Shown: one piece after another, positions 6,314 to 13,934 of the stretch
Position numbering within the stretch: position 1 is the stretch's first letter
Layout of the letters: every line of letters starts with the position of its first letter
IMG/VR virus record: IMGVR_UViG_3300046005_001994
Location: 1 to 21,570 of that record
Reading direction: 5' to 3' (one strand)
Length of the DNA: 21,570 bases
Origin: a virus
The notes under the pieces: generated by a model
Database searches by the model: none
What the model was told of the DNA's origin: nothing
What the model saw: only the letters and a program-made list of their open reading frames with translations
Translations under genes and position numbers: made by a program

Positions 6314-9109
6314 TTATACTACTGAACCTGTTATTTTTAATATTGGGAACCCCTTCATGTTAGTAGTTGATAATAATGCTATAGATGAAGTGTTTGCTGG
6401 GTTAGGTAATGCTGCTCCACCATCTGCAGTAACAGATAGTCCAATATAAGAGGCTACGGTAGTAGTAGATGGGATAATACCAAAATAATCACTCCATGCC
6501 GTAGCATTAGATGGGCCAAGTGCTTGAGTTGTGCTTCCTGAAGGAGATATTGCTAACCAATATATTTCTCCTTTTTTTAAAGTTGGTCTATTAATATCAG
6601 ATATTGCTATTTGTACAAATGCCTGGGATGTTGATATTTGACTTATTAATCCATAATCTGCTAATAATGTTCCAGGGAGTGCAGTAGATCCTTGTGCTAA
6701 TAGTACTGATGCTTCTGTGCTATTATATATTCCCAATCTATATGAACCTGTATTAGCAGCTAATGTACCTCTTACAAGTGCGCCTATAGAAGATATTAAT
6801 GTATCTCTTGATAATTGTATAGGATAATACCTTATATTTGCGGAAGTATCTGTAGTAGAGGATCCTGCTAAACTAATTATTGGAGTAGTTAATTTTGCAG
6901 GGATTATGTAGTTATTGGGCCACCCAGCTGATAGAGGTTTTCCTTCAAATTGAACTGATTGAGCTAAAGAAGCGGTTACAGCATAAGAAGCACTCACTAC
7001 ACTTCCTAATAGTGTTTGAGCAGTTAAAGCGTATGATGATGTAGTTGCAAAGCTTGAACTTAGTACATAAGAAGCGCTTACTGCATTTAAAACATAAGAT
7101 GCACTTTGTGCATTTTGGACGTATGATGCTGTTGTTGCAGTACCTTGTAGCGATCCAGAAAAGGATGTTGCGTTTAAGCTTCCAGTAATTGCATATGAAC
7201 CTGTTAATTGTTTTGAGTTAACCCAAACACTACCACTTCTAATAAGTAAGTCTCCAGATGATAGAGATCCAGTATTTATTGCAACATTGTGTAATTCATC
7301 TAACTCATACCCATTATCTACCTTAACAAAAATCTTACCTTGATTAATGTGAGCATATTCAACATACCCAACAATAACCATATGTTGGGGTGCTTGTGGT
7401 TTTATATTTGTAAGATGTCCTGGTGTGGTTGGGGACAGATATAATAGATCGCCATCTACCCATGTCTCTCCTTGCAGTGTGCCCGTTGTGTTTATATTTC
7501 GTACTTGACCTGAAAGGGTTATAAATCCTTCTTGATTGTTATCTATATTTTCAGTGACAACTCCTAAGGTAGTTGCTGAGTTGGCATCATTATTAGCTTG
7601 TGCTAACACTACTGCTAATCGCTGACCTTGAGCTCCTCCTTCAGCAACCGATCTAACGCGAACAACATAGTAATCAGCTTCCAATAGATTGGCTCCTGTT
7701 TTATTTACAACTCTAGCTACTTCTTCTTGTCCAATTTGTAGTGTAACATTACCTCCTTTTAATCCTATATCTAAAGTTCCATCAGTATCATTCCATTTTA
7801 ACCTACCAACTGCTCCTGCGTTTGATGCGGTTGTATCAAAATCAACATAGTCTACACCTGATATAAAGGATGAACCAGACATTAAGATTGATCCAGTTAT
7901 TATTTGATTACCTATAAATGTATTTGAGCCTGTAGTTGCAAATATAGTACTATCTTTTCCGTCTAGTAAATCTGCATTTAATGCATAAGAAGAGGTTGAT
8001 GAGTAAGAAGCACTTACTACACTTCCTAATAATGTTTGGGCAGTTAAAGCGTATGATGATGTAGTTGCAAATGAACTGCTTATTGCTTGCAATACATAAG
8101 ATGCACTTTGTGCATTTTGGACGTATGAAGCAGTTTGAGCATTTAATACGTAAGAAGCAGTAGTTGAAAAGGATGAACTTACGGCATTCAGTACATAGGA
8201 TGATGTTGTAGCATAAGATGATGTTCCTTGTAATGATCCGGTTATACCATTATTTACGATTAATTTATTATCAATTGTTACTCCTGAGCTTGATATTATT
8301 AATGTTGGGTTTCCATAATTAGCATTTGTGTAAATGTAAAGTGGTTTATTAATCTCTGTGCCTATGCTTGCTTCACCAGTATTATCTACAAAACCAGCTA
8401 ATACTGATTGAGTTGGATTATAAGTATCGTTGTATATTCCAAAAGCCCAGGGTTCAGCGTTAGCTCCATGTACTTGTAATATGGTGTTTATTCCTGATCC
8501 TGATATTATTTGGTTTCCTTTAAAGTTATTTGATCCGGTTGTTGCAAATGAACCTGTATCAATAGAAGAACCACCACCACCATTTAAAGCAAATGATGCT
8601 GTTATCGCATAGCTAGAAGTTCCAAGTAATGAACCTGTAAATCCTTGTGTTGATGTTACACTACCACTAAAAATAGCAGGTCCTATATTTGTAAAAGTAG
8701 AAGACCCGGAAACTGTAAATGAACCTGTAATTTGAATACTACTTGTTGTATTCCAAATATTTCCTCCAACATATGTAAATGGAGCAGATGAACCTGAAGG
8801 GCCTTGCGATCCTGAAGGACCTTGTGAACCTGATGGTCCTTGGGAACCTGAAAGACCTTGTGATCCTGAAGGACCTTGTGAACCGGAAGGCCCCTGTGAA
8901 CCGGAAGGACCTTGCGATCCTGAAGGTCCAGTGTTTCCTGTTGAACCTAATGGACCAGTTAATATCTGAACGACGCTAGTAATAGGTTGCTCAACACTAA
9001 CCGTTTTACAGCAATCATTATCTATTATCTTGATAGTATTATTAGTGTTTACTATCTTAACAGTATTATTATTCGGAATAATATTTATTGGTTTTGCACA
9101 ATCTGCCAT
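6314..9109 (-). CDS. Large fibre-like structural protein with collagen-like stem and S/A/Y repeats
   Basis: The 931-residue protein has a short N-terminal domain (1-51, with C4, C33 and C34), then 19 uninterrupted Gly-X-Y triplets (52-108, mostly GPS GSQ) as in trimeric phage collagen stems. Long stretches of S/T/A/Y-rich repeats follow (units like TASYVLNAQ, SSSFATTSSYALTAQTLLGS). They are interrupted by a beta-rich domain containing EEVARVVNKTGANLLEADYY, WVDGDLLYLS and APQHMVIVGYVEYAH. The C-terminal part (from about VQFEGKPLSAGWPNNY) looks like a separate beta domain. There is no signal peptide. The start ATG overlaps the stop of the upstream gene (TAATG), implying translational coupling. 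It probably forms a fibre or whisker on the head, neck or tail for host binding. Which structure it joins cannot be told from sequence. Confidence 0.8.
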   Translation of the reverse strand: MADCAKPINIIPNNNTVKIVNTNNTIKIIDNDCCKTVSVEQPITSVVQILTGPLGSTGNTGPSGSQGPSGSQGPSGSQGPSGSQGLSGSQGPSGSQGPSGSQGPSGSSAPFTYVGGNIWNTTSSIQITGSFTVSGSSTFTNIGPAIFSGSVTSTQGFTGSLLGTSSYAITASFALNGGGGSSIDTGSFATTGSNNFKGNQIISGSGINTILQVHGANAEPWAFGIYNDTYNPTQSVLAGFVDNTGEASIGTEINKPLYIYTNANYGNPTLIISSSGVTIDNKLIVNNGITGSLQGTSSYATTSSYVLNAVSSSFSTTASYVLNAQTASYVQNAQSASYVLQAISSSFATTSSYALTAQTLLGSVVSASYSSTSSYALNADLLDGKDSTIFATTGSNTFIGNQIITGSILMSGSSFISGVDYVDFDTTASNAGAVGRLKWNDTDGTLDIGLKGGNVTLQIGQEEVARVVNKTGANLLEADYYVVRVRSVAEGGAQGQRLAVVLAQANNDANSATTLGVVTENIDNNQEGFITLSGQVRNINTTGTLQGETWVDGDLLYLSPTTPGHLTNIKPQAPQHMVIVGYVEYAHINQGKIFVKVDNGYELDELHNVAINTGSLSSGDLLIRSGSVWVNSKQLTGSYAITGSLNATSFSGSLQGTATTASYVQNAQSASYVLNAVSASYVLSSSFATTSSYALTAQTLLGSVVSASYAVTASLAQSVQFEGKPLSAGWPNNYIIPAKLTTPIISLAGSSTTDTSANIRYYPIQLSRDTLISSIGALVRGTLAANTGSYRLGIYNSTEASVLLAQGSTALPGTLLADYGLISQISTSQAFVQIAISDINRPTLKKGEIYWLAISPSGSTTQALGPSNATAWSDYFGIIPSTTTVASYIGLSVTADGGAALPNPANTSSIALLSTTNMKGFPILKITGSVV
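6984..7050 (-). repeat. Long direct repeat within fibre gene, copy A (pair at 8004-8070)
   Basis: The 67-base segment matches 8004-8070 at 64 positions, exactly 1020 bases (340 codons) apart and in frame. Both encode the same LTAQTLLGSVVSASY-type segment. A second pair of 35 identical bases follows at 7092-7126 and 8094-8128. These exact matches could allow recombination that deletes the domain between them. Confidence 0.85.
8004..8070 (-). repeat. Long direct repeat within fibre gene, copy B
   Basis: Partner of 6984-7050, with 3 mismatches in 67 bases and the same reading frame. The two copies flank the beta-rich middle domain of the fibre protein. Confidence 0.85.
8786..8956 (-). repeat. 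18-bp tandem repeats encoding collagen-like GPSGSQ units
   Basis: The DNA is a degenerate 18-base tandem array (plus-strand unit like CCTGAAGGACCTTGTGAA) encoding the hexapeptide GPSGSQ. Third codon positions vary (ggt/gga, gat/gaa) while the protein is almost constant, with one GLS variant. Selection therefore acts on the triplet protein pattern rather than recent DNA duplication alone. Confidence 0.9.
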
Positions 9110-9495
9110 TATCTAGTTACTTCTTTTGATAATTTTACTTGTCCTTCTAAAATTCTTGTTACTATACTACCTGATGTAATTTCTAAATCGTATAAAGCAG
9201 TATCAAACGTAAGTAACGACGAAGTATCGGCTGATATAAATACCCCAATTGAACCTGAAGCCGTTGGAGTAGAGCCGTTAGATCCACTGAAGTTTAGTCC
9301 CGTTCCATCTGCTTGGAGGGAGCTACTTAATGTAAGATATATTGTAGGGGAATTATCGGCATAATTTGATTTAATTTGCATTTTACCACCATATCCTGAT
9401 AAGTTTATAGCGCTGCCACTTGAGTTTTTGTATTGTAATTCAAAATTTAATGTTGAGCCTTGCTCAATTGTAAAAGAGTACCTACCTGCAGCCAT
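9109..9495 (-). CDS. Small beta-rich structural-type protein coupled to the fibre gene
   Basis: The 128-residue product opens MAAGRYSFTIEQGSTLNFEL and continues with INLSGYGGKMQIKSNY, a Ser/Gly-rich middle, and the end ALYDLEITSGSIVTRILEGQ followed by VKLSKEVTR. This 'FTIEQGST ... DLTGY ... YDLELTSG ... G.V.LS.EVTR' layout is common in small hypothetical structural proteins of marine T4-like phages and resembles the N-terminal Ig-like domain of receptor-binding attachment proteins such as BppU; I recall this rather than having searched it. The stop TAA overlaps the ATG of the fibre gene by one base, so the two are probably made in fixed proportion and interact. The ATG is at 9493-9495, with leader CAATAAATAAACA and an ATATTTATAA motif 18 bases upstream. 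Confidence 0.75.
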   Translation of the reverse strand: MAAGRYSFTIEQGSTLNFELQYKNSSGSAINLSGYGGKMQIKSNYADNSPTIYLTLSSSLQADGTGLNFSGSNGSTPTASGSIGVFISADTSSLLTFDTALYDLEITSGSIVTRILEGQVKLSKEVTR

Positions 9496-9513
9496 TGTTT
9501 ATTTATTGGTTCG

Positions 9514-9523
9514 TTATAAATAT
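9514..9523 (-). promoter_or_regulatory. Intergenic ATATTTATAA motif upstream of the fibre pair
   Basis: The coding strand reads TATAATATTTATAACGAA, 18 bases before the ATG of the 128-residue gene and 9 bases after the PhoH stop codon. It would start the unit made of the small structural protein, the fibre and the 67-residue gene. Confidence 0.5.
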
Positions 9524-9531
9524 TATAAAAT

Positions 9532-10230
9532 TTAATTTCTATATTCATTATACACATCTAATATTTTATCTACTATTGGATGTCTATGATTTTGTTTTAA
9601 ACTTATGATTTTGATTTGATCTACATTAGTTTCTAGTCTTGTAAAGAAATCAAATCCTGATGATTTTTTATCTTTTAAGTCACATTGAGACATATCACCA
9701 CAAAATATCATTTTACTATTTAATCCTAATCTTCCTAACATTAACTCTATTTGACCATGAGTTGCGTTTTGTGCTTCATCTATTATAACATAGCAAGATG
9801 AGAATGTATTTCCCCTAAGAAAACCGAATGGAGCTATAATTATTTTCCCTTCTGCTACTAAACTTTCTGTTTTCTGTATCCCAATTAGGTCGTGCATTAT
9901 ATTATATATAGGAGCTGTTAAGTATGCTAATTTTTCATCCACACCTCCAGGTAAAAATCCTATATCTTCTCCAGCCGTAATATATGGTCTAGCTATTATT
10001 ATTTTATCTACTTCTTTTTGAAATAATAAGTCTAGTCCTATTTGAATTGCTGTAAGAGTTTTTCCAGATCCTGCTTTACCTTTAAGTACAGATACTGTAT
10101 TATCTAGAATGATTTTTTTACCCTCTTTTTGTTCTTCATTTAATGAAATTCCGAATTTAATAGGAGTTTTTGGTTTAGTTTTATTTTTAAAAACTTCTTG
10201 TGCTTCTTTGGATTTGTTGTAATCAGACAT
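9532..10230 (-). CDS. phoH: PhoH-family P-loop ATPase
   Basis: The 232-residue product has all the PhoH hallmarks. The Walker A motif GKAGSGKT is at 51-58 and the Walker B motif VIIDEAQN at 148-155. A GDMSQCD sensor-like motif is at 178-184 and LKQNHRHPIVDKIL at 211-224 carries a likely arginine finger. The RPYITAGEDIGFLPGGVDEK block (81-100) is diagnostic of the family, related to the ATPase half of superfamily-1 RNA helicases. PhoH-like genes are frequent in marine and gut phages; their role in infection is unsettled (phosphate response, RNA or nucleotide metabolism have been proposed). It is the one clear non-structural gene here, set between the capsid terminator and the fibre genes. The ATG is at 10228-10230, with an ATATTTATAA motif 11 bases upstream. 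Confidence 0.93.
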   Translation of the reverse strand: MSDYNKSKEAQEVFKNKTKPKTPIKFGISLNEEQKEGKKIILDNTVSVLKGKAGSGKTLTAIQIGLDLLFQKEVDKIIIARPYITAGEDIGFLPGGVDEKLAYLTAPIYNIMHDLIGIQKTESLVAEGKIIIAPFGFLRGNTFSSCYVIIDEAQNATHGQIELMLGRLGLNSKMIFCGDMSQCDLKDKKSSGFDFFTRLETNVDQIKIISLKQNHRHPIVDKILDVYNEYRN

Positions 10231-10241
10231 AAGTATTTTTA

Positions 10242-10251
10242 TTATAAATAT
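10242..10251 (-). promoter_or_regulatory. Intergenic ATATTTATAA motif upstream of phoH
   Basis: The coding strand reads CTATATATTTATAATAAA. It lies between the capsid gene terminator and the phoH ATG (11 bases away), so a promoter is required here unless the terminator is leaky. Confidence 0.55.
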
Positions 10252-10270
10252 ATAGATTAATTTTGAGGAT

Positions 10271-10297
10271 AAAAAAAGCCGAGCTTTTGCTCGGCTT
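10271..10297 (-). terminator. Strong rho-independent terminator after the major capsid gene
   Basis: On the minus strand a perfect 9-bp GC-rich stem AAGCCGAGC / GCTCGGCTT with an AAAA loop runs straight into seven T (10271-10277). It is 22 bases past the capsid stop codon and is the strongest terminator in the window. Confidence 0.95.
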
Positions 10298-10319
10298 AAT
10301 TTAAAAAGTAAGGTTATTA

Positions 10320-11960
10320 CTATAGAGTATTTAAACCTGAAATTTGGATTTTTGCATAAAATTCTGGACGAACCATTTTTTTAGCATATCTAGTCAATAG
10401 ACCTTTGTTAGGAGTAAATGTAGTTGGATCGTACACTAACGGAGTCATGATCAATGGAATGTATGGAGCAAAAACGGCACCTGTTTCCAAGAATTGTTGA
10501 CCTCTGTAACCCATCAATACAGTGTTTTCTGTCATGTATGGATTTTTGTATACTTGATATCTACCATTCAATTGACCCATTTTTTGTACACCAAATGCAT
10601 AAGTCATTTTTGAAGCTTCACCATCAGAAGTACTTGCAAAACCTGGGATTGATTCCAAGATAGTTGCTACTGTTGGAGAACAAACGATGAAATTTGCACC
10701 ACCTCTTAATGTTCTTTGGTGAATTGCGTTTGACAATTTTTGGATTTTTGTTCCCAATGTTTGGAACCATTGTCCTTGTGTGTTATAGAAACCTAAAGAT
10801 GGGTTGTTAGTTACAGTAGTACCACTTACACTTAAACTTTGGTTATTTACTGCTGACCAATATTCAGTACCTGCAGCTGCAGTTTCGATCAACATATCCA
10901 AAATTTCTAAGTCAATTTCTAAACTGATATATTCACTCATGATGCTAGTTAATTCTGCTTCAGCATCCAATGCATGGTATGCATTTAAATCTTGAGCAAA
11001 TTCCGGAGTCCATGCTGCTTTTAATTTTCTTGTTTTAGCAACAATCGCTTCAGATCTCATTTGAACGTTGATTTGAGGAATTGTAATTGAACTGTTATTT
11101 GCGTTCAAAGCAGTGTTAGCATCTTCAAAATCACCTCTGTATCTATCAGTTGGTTGTAATGAATATGAACAAGTAAATACAGAAGTTGTTGACCAAGGAA
11201 CCAATAATGAACCAGTAATAACAAAAGTTACAGTACTATTTGCTGTACTAAAATTAGTAAATGCTGGTAAGTTATCTGTTACTGTAATTGCACCTGTTCC
11301 AGAACCTGAAGTAAGTGTGAATGATCTAGCTGCTAAGAAATCAGCTACTGATCCTATACCTACAGTTACAGTTTTCCAAGAACCTGCTGCTGCTGAAGCT
11401 GAATAATCACTATCTAAACCGAAAGTAGCCCAAGTAGCTGAACCAGTAGTTGTAACTTGGAATGATGAAGTGTTGTTAATTGAGTAACCAAATCTACCAG
11501 CGCCATATAAACCACCAGCATTTGTGTTACCGAAGTTAGAACCAGTATCACCATACATTGATTTACCTGCTGTAAATGGATTTTTAGATGTACCATATTG
11601 GAAATCTAAGAAAAACACTAGACCTGAAGGTAAGTTCATTGGTTGAACACTAACGAATTCTTTTGATGCAATTTGACCGAAGATCTTACGAACTAACGGA
11701 AGGGCTACACCTGCCCATTGTTCACCAACACCTGCTGTAAAAGTAGCTGTTGAAGAAGTACCACCTCCTGTTTGAGAGGCTTCAATTACCAATTGTTTTG
11801 CTTGGTTTTCAAGGATCATAGACATATTGTTTTTCTCGGTTTCATTTTTGATACCTTCTAACAATCCTGTTCTACCCCATTTGTTTGCTAATCTAGCCGC
11901 GTCACCTTGTAGTGATTTATACGGGTTAGCTGATTCGAGTAAGTTTTGAATGTTTGCCAT
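10320..11960 (-). CDS. gp23: Major capsid protein, T4 gp23-like
   Basis: This 546-residue HK97-fold capsid protein (T4 gp23 is 521) is clear from several blocks. FVSVQPMNLPSGLVFFLDFQ YG at about 103-124 matches T4 VQPMNSPTGQVFALRAVYG. The segment from EAIVAKTRKLKAAWTPEFAQ on through DLNAYHALDAEAEL matches T4 SRQLKAAYSIELAQDLRAVHGMDADAEL. FIVCSPTVATILESIPGF and YQVYKNPYMTENTVLMGYRG are also present. The first ~60 residues resemble the propeptide that gp21 removes in T4 (FLTE|AEIGG there; LVIE60|A61 here, followed by a TGGGT arm). The ATG is at 11958-11960 behind a long CAAA-rich leader without Shine-Dalgarno. It follows the scaffold gene by 37 bp and ends in a strong terminator. Confidence 0.96.
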   Translation of the reverse strand: MANIQNLLESANPYKSLQGDAARLANKWGRTGLLEGIKNETEKNNMSMILENQAKQLVIEASQTGGGTSSTATFTAGVGEQWAGVALPLVRKIFGQIASKEFVSVQPMNLPSGLVFFLDFQYGTSKNPFTAGKSMYGDTGSNFGNTNAGGLYGAGRFGYSINNTSSFQVTTTGSATWATFGLDSDYSASAAAGSWKTVTVGIGSVADFLAARSFTLTSGSGTGAITVTDNLPAFTNFSTANSTVTFVITGSLLVPWSTTSVFTCSYSLQPTDRYRGDFEDANTALNANNSSITIPQINVQMRSEAIVAKTRKLKAAWTPEFAQDLNAYHALDAEAELTSIMSEYISLEIDLEILDMLIETAAAGTEYWSAVNNQSLSVSGTTVTNNPSLGFYNTQGQWFQTLGTKIQKLSNAIHQRTLRGGANFIVCSPTVATILESIPGFASTSDGEASKMTYAFGVQKMGQLNGRYQVYKNPYMTENTVLMGYRGQQFLETGAVFAPYIPLIMTPLVYDPTTFTPNKGLLTRYAKKMVRPEFYAKIQISGLNTL

Positions 11961-11997
11961 TTTTTCTGTTGTTTTTGTTTTTGTTTGTTTGTTTGTT
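11961..11997 (-). promoter_or_regulatory. CAAA-repeat 5' leader of the major capsid gene
   Basis: The 37 bases between the scaffold stop and the capsid ATG consist on the coding strand of repeated AAACAAAC and AAAAACA units ending CAGAAAAAATG, with no G except in CAG. It has no Shine-Dalgarno, cannot fold and has no ATATTTATAA motif. Unstructured A-rich leaders are known to favour translation initiation in Bacteroidota; here it probably drives high capsid synthesis. Confidence 0.5.
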
Positions 11998-13113
11998 TTA
12001 AATAATACCTGCTAATTTTTGGAACCTTGCTATCATATCATTAGATTCAATAATAGGTTGTTTTGTTTGAGGAACAGTTATTGACTTGGAAGCTCTACCT
12101 AAATTTTCTTGAATGTTTCTTGTTGGTGTTTTTAAGTTACTTAACAATGATTCATATACAAGTTTAGCTTCTTTTGTTGTTGTTGCTCTATCAAAAGCAC
12201 CTAATACATTAATCTTTTGAGATTCAGTTAAGCTCTTACCTCTGAAGATTTTGTTAGTGTAAAGTAGTTTTGCGTTTAGTAAGTTAACTTCGTTAATGTC
12301 TTTTTTCATTGATCTAATAACGCTGTATGCTTCTTCTAATTCTTTGCTTGATTTTAATTTTGCAGCTTTTGATGCTTTACTTTCTTTTAGGTCTTTACAC
12401 AGTTCATTTTTTGGAAATCTGTTGCACACCAAAGATAAAATTTCTTCATCCGTTAATTTAAGAGCGTCCTCAGTTGATATTGGATGCTCGAATTGACCAT
12501 ATTCTTTAAGATCATCACCTTCCATTTCGTTTAAGAACTCATCAATACTTTCACCTTCTTCTTCTTCTTCTTCTTCGGATTCTTCTTCGTGACCAGCTTC
12601 AATTTCTCCAGCTTCAACCATGTCTTTAATTACGCTTTCAATGAAATCTTTTAAATCTCCTTCAGACATGTCTTCAATACTCATTTCTTCCTCAGTTTCT
12701 TCTTCGGCTTCCATTAAAGCATCATCTGACATTCCTCCAGAAGCTATATTACCGTGAGCTTCAAAACGTTTAGGATTATTAACTTCTTCTTCCATTTCGT
12801 CTTTTTCTAATTCAGACATGAGTTCTTCTAGATTAATTTCGTCTTCGTCTTCATCTAAATAGAATTCTTTAACAACCTTTTCATTTTCTCCACCTCTTTT
12901 TTTGGCTTCGTTTTGCTCTATGTTTTCGTCATTGTAATCCATATCTTCATCCATATCTTCCTCTTCCATCTCGTTGATTTTAGCGGAGAACATAGATTTT
13001 AAATGTGGAGTAAATGCTTCTTCAAGAGCCATTTTTGCGTTTGCAATTGCTGTGTCTTTTACTGCTTTAGCGTCAGCGATCGCTTCTTTTAATAAATCTC
13101 TGTTTGTTGACAT
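11998..13113 (-). CDS. gp22: Prohead core scaffolding protein, T4 gp22-like
   Basis: This 371-residue, extremely acidic protein sits directly before the major capsid gene, as gp22 does in T4 (269 residues there). Residues 47-200 are dominated by E and D (for example EEESEEEEEEEGES at 176-189, encoded by a GAA-rich tract). The C-terminal third is helical and basic, with the gp22-type KLLYTNKIF...SLTESQKINVLGAFDRA block at about 282-310. Potential gp21 cleavage motifs (L/I-x-E) recur: LKE at 8-10, LKE at 242-244 and IIE at 354-356; T4 gp22 is likewise cut to small peptides. The ATG is at 13111-13113. Its leader TTTAAGGAAA holds the only plausible Shine-Dalgarno (AAGGA) among the main structural genes. 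Capsid gp23 follows 37 bp later. Confidence 0.87.
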   Translation of the reverse strand: MSTNRDLLKEAIADAKAVKDTAIANAKMALEEAFTPHLKSMFSAKINEMEEEDMDEDMDYNDENIEQNEAKKRGGENEKVVKEFYLDEDEDEINLEELMSELEKDEMEEEVNNPKRFEAHGNIASGGMSDDALMEAEEETEEEMSIEDMSEGDLKDFIESVIKDMVEAGEIEAGHEEESEEEEEEEGESIDEFLNEMEGDDLKEYGQFEHPISTEDALKLTDEEILSLVCNRFPKNELCKDLKESKASKAAKLKSSKELEEAYSVIRSMKKDINEVNLLNAKLLYTNKIFRGKSLTESQKINVLGAFDRATTTKEAKLVYESLLSNLKTPTRNIQENLGRASKSITVPQTKQPIIESNDMIARFQKLAGII

Positions 13114-13212
13114 TTTCCTTAAATTTGTTTTGGAAATACAATTATTAGTAATTGTAATTGGGGTTATGATTGTTTGGTACTATATAGTAGAATGAAAATA
13201 GTACATTATAGC

Positions 13213-13240
13213 TATACGTATGCCACATTTTTATCAAAGT
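13213..13240 (-). promoter_or_regulatory. 28-bp shared promoter-like element upstream of scaffold/capsid genes (copy 2)
   Basis: The coding strand starts ACTTTGATAAAAATGTGGCA and ends TACGTATA. It agrees with the copy upstream of the tail sheath at 24 of 28 bases. It lies just after the gp21 terminator and about 100 bases before the gp22 ATG. It can be read as TTTG, 20 bases, then TAGCTATA, close to the Bacteroidota -33/-7 promoter pattern (TTTG / TAnnTTTG). Confidence 0.5.
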
Positions 13241-13250
13241 CGCATTTTAC

Positions 13251-13282
13251 AAAAAGAAATGTCTCCTTTTTAGGGGAGACAT
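13251..13282 (-). terminator. Rho-independent terminator after the prohead protease gene
   Basis: On the minus strand the 8-bp stem ATGTCTCC / GGAGACAT (13275-13282 with 13259-13266) encloses an eight-base loop and is followed by TTTCTTTTTG. It is 31 bases past the gp21 stop and separates the portal-protease unit from the scaffold-capsid unit. Confidence 0.8.
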
Positions 13283-13312
13283 CAGTTCTAAAATATTATT
13301 TTATGATAGATT

Positions 13313-13933
13313 TTAAATTATTGGGCAAGTGCCGTGAGCGCATAATATTTCAAAAAGAATAGAATTTACTTTAGAATACTTATTTGTTTTAGTTGATTGT
13401 AAACCTTCGTTCATCATTCCATTTATTGGGTGCATCCAGCTACCTGGATTAGAAGGAGTAGATACAAAATCCCAACACGTTAATGTAAAATCATCTTGTA
13501 CTTCCATTAAGTCACCTTCTTGTTTTAAACTACCCATACCTCTTGAAGATACTCCTACTGAGATATTACTTTCTATAAGTGCTTTAAGGATATTACCTGA
13601 TGGGGTAGGTAGAATTTCGATTTTACCTATAATATTATCTCCGTCCCACCAAATATCTTTGATAGCATGGGATACGTTTTTTAGATTGATAACTTCAGTA
13701 CTAGGATGGTCTAATTCTCCAGTTGCACGATTTTCCTTAATGCTCTGCATGTATGTTTCTAATTCCCTTTCCCATAATTCTCTCTTGTAGTATCTTCCGT
13801 TTCCGTTTTTTACTTCCACTGTAGCTAAAATGCCTTCTACTAATGGGTTTCCTGAAGATCCTTTAGTTCCTTCAACAAGCTGCATTGGATTAACTTGGAA
13901 TGGTCTAGTTTCTATTAGAAGTTGTTTATTCAT
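13313..13933 (-). CDS. gp21: Prohead core protease, T4 gp21-like
   Basis: This 206-residue serine protease (T4 gp21 is 212) processes capsid and core proteins inside the prohead. The assemblin-like catalytic elements are visible: GELDHPST with His76, and SVGVSSRGMGSL with Ser129 or Ser130 as nucleophile. The preceding NGNGRYYKRELWERELETY block (43-61) is also typical. Candidate self-cleavage motifs occur near the N-terminus (LIE at 6-8, LVE at 19-21). The C-terminus is unusual in carrying two cysteines (ILCAHGTCPII). The ATG is at 13931-13933, one base after the stop of the 491-residue gene (TAAAATG), so translation is coupled. The order portal, core genes, protease, scaffold, capsid matches T4. 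A terminator follows. Confidence 0.9.
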   Translation of the reverse strand: MNKQLLIETRPFQVNPMQLVEGTKGSSGNPLVEGILATVEVKNGNGRYYKRELWERELETYMQSIKENRATGELDHPSTEVINLKNVSHAIKDIWWDGDNIIGKIEILPTPSGNILKALIESNISVGVSSRGMGSLKQEGDLMEVQDDFTLTCWDFVSTPSNPGSWMHPINGMMNEGLQSTKTNKYSKVNSILFEILCAHGTCPII

Positions 13934-13934
13934 T

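Larger units (their letters stand above)
13114..13312 (-). other. Largest intergenic region (199 bp): gp21 terminator plus gp22 promoter region
   Basis: This gap holds the terminator of the gp21 unit (13251-13282), then the 28-bp promoter-like element (13213-13240), then about 100 bases of AT-rich leader. On the coding strand the leader includes a 12-base inverted repeat CTACTATATAGT-like segment at about 13179-13191 and an AATTACAATTACTAATAATTGTA stretch broken into short inverted repeats. I see no gene here on either strand. Confidence 0.6.

Noticed and set aside
8786-8956. Short regularly spaced repeats that could suggest a CRISPR array
   Set aside because: The 18-base units are contiguous, in frame, and encode Gly-X-Y triplets; there are no unique spacers.
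8779-9364. Plus-strand frames opposite the collagen-like repeats and the fibre start
   Set aside because: Their 'LKDLVILKDLVNR' repetition is simply the antisense of the GPSGSQ codons; no other plus-strand gene exists in the window.
11414-11596. Minus-strand 60-codon frame within the major capsid gene
   Set aside because: It is an out-of-frame shadow overlapping an unmistakable capsid coding region, without leader or recognisable protein features.
12555-12595. GAA-rich microsatellite-like tract
   Set aside because: It encodes the glutamate run of the scaffold protein gp22; acidic runs are expected there and nothing indicates a phase-variable switch.
13114-13312. Possible small gene or structured RNA in the 199-bp gap
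   Set aside because: Plus-strand frames there lack leaders and look like AT-rich noise; the gap is explained by one terminator, one promoter-like element and a leader. I see only short weak inverted repeats beyond these.
13313-13933. Frameshift or truncation in the prohead protease because of the odd C-terminus
   Set aside because: Length (206) is close to T4 gp21 (212), both catalytic regions are intact, and a terminator follows 31 bases after the stop.
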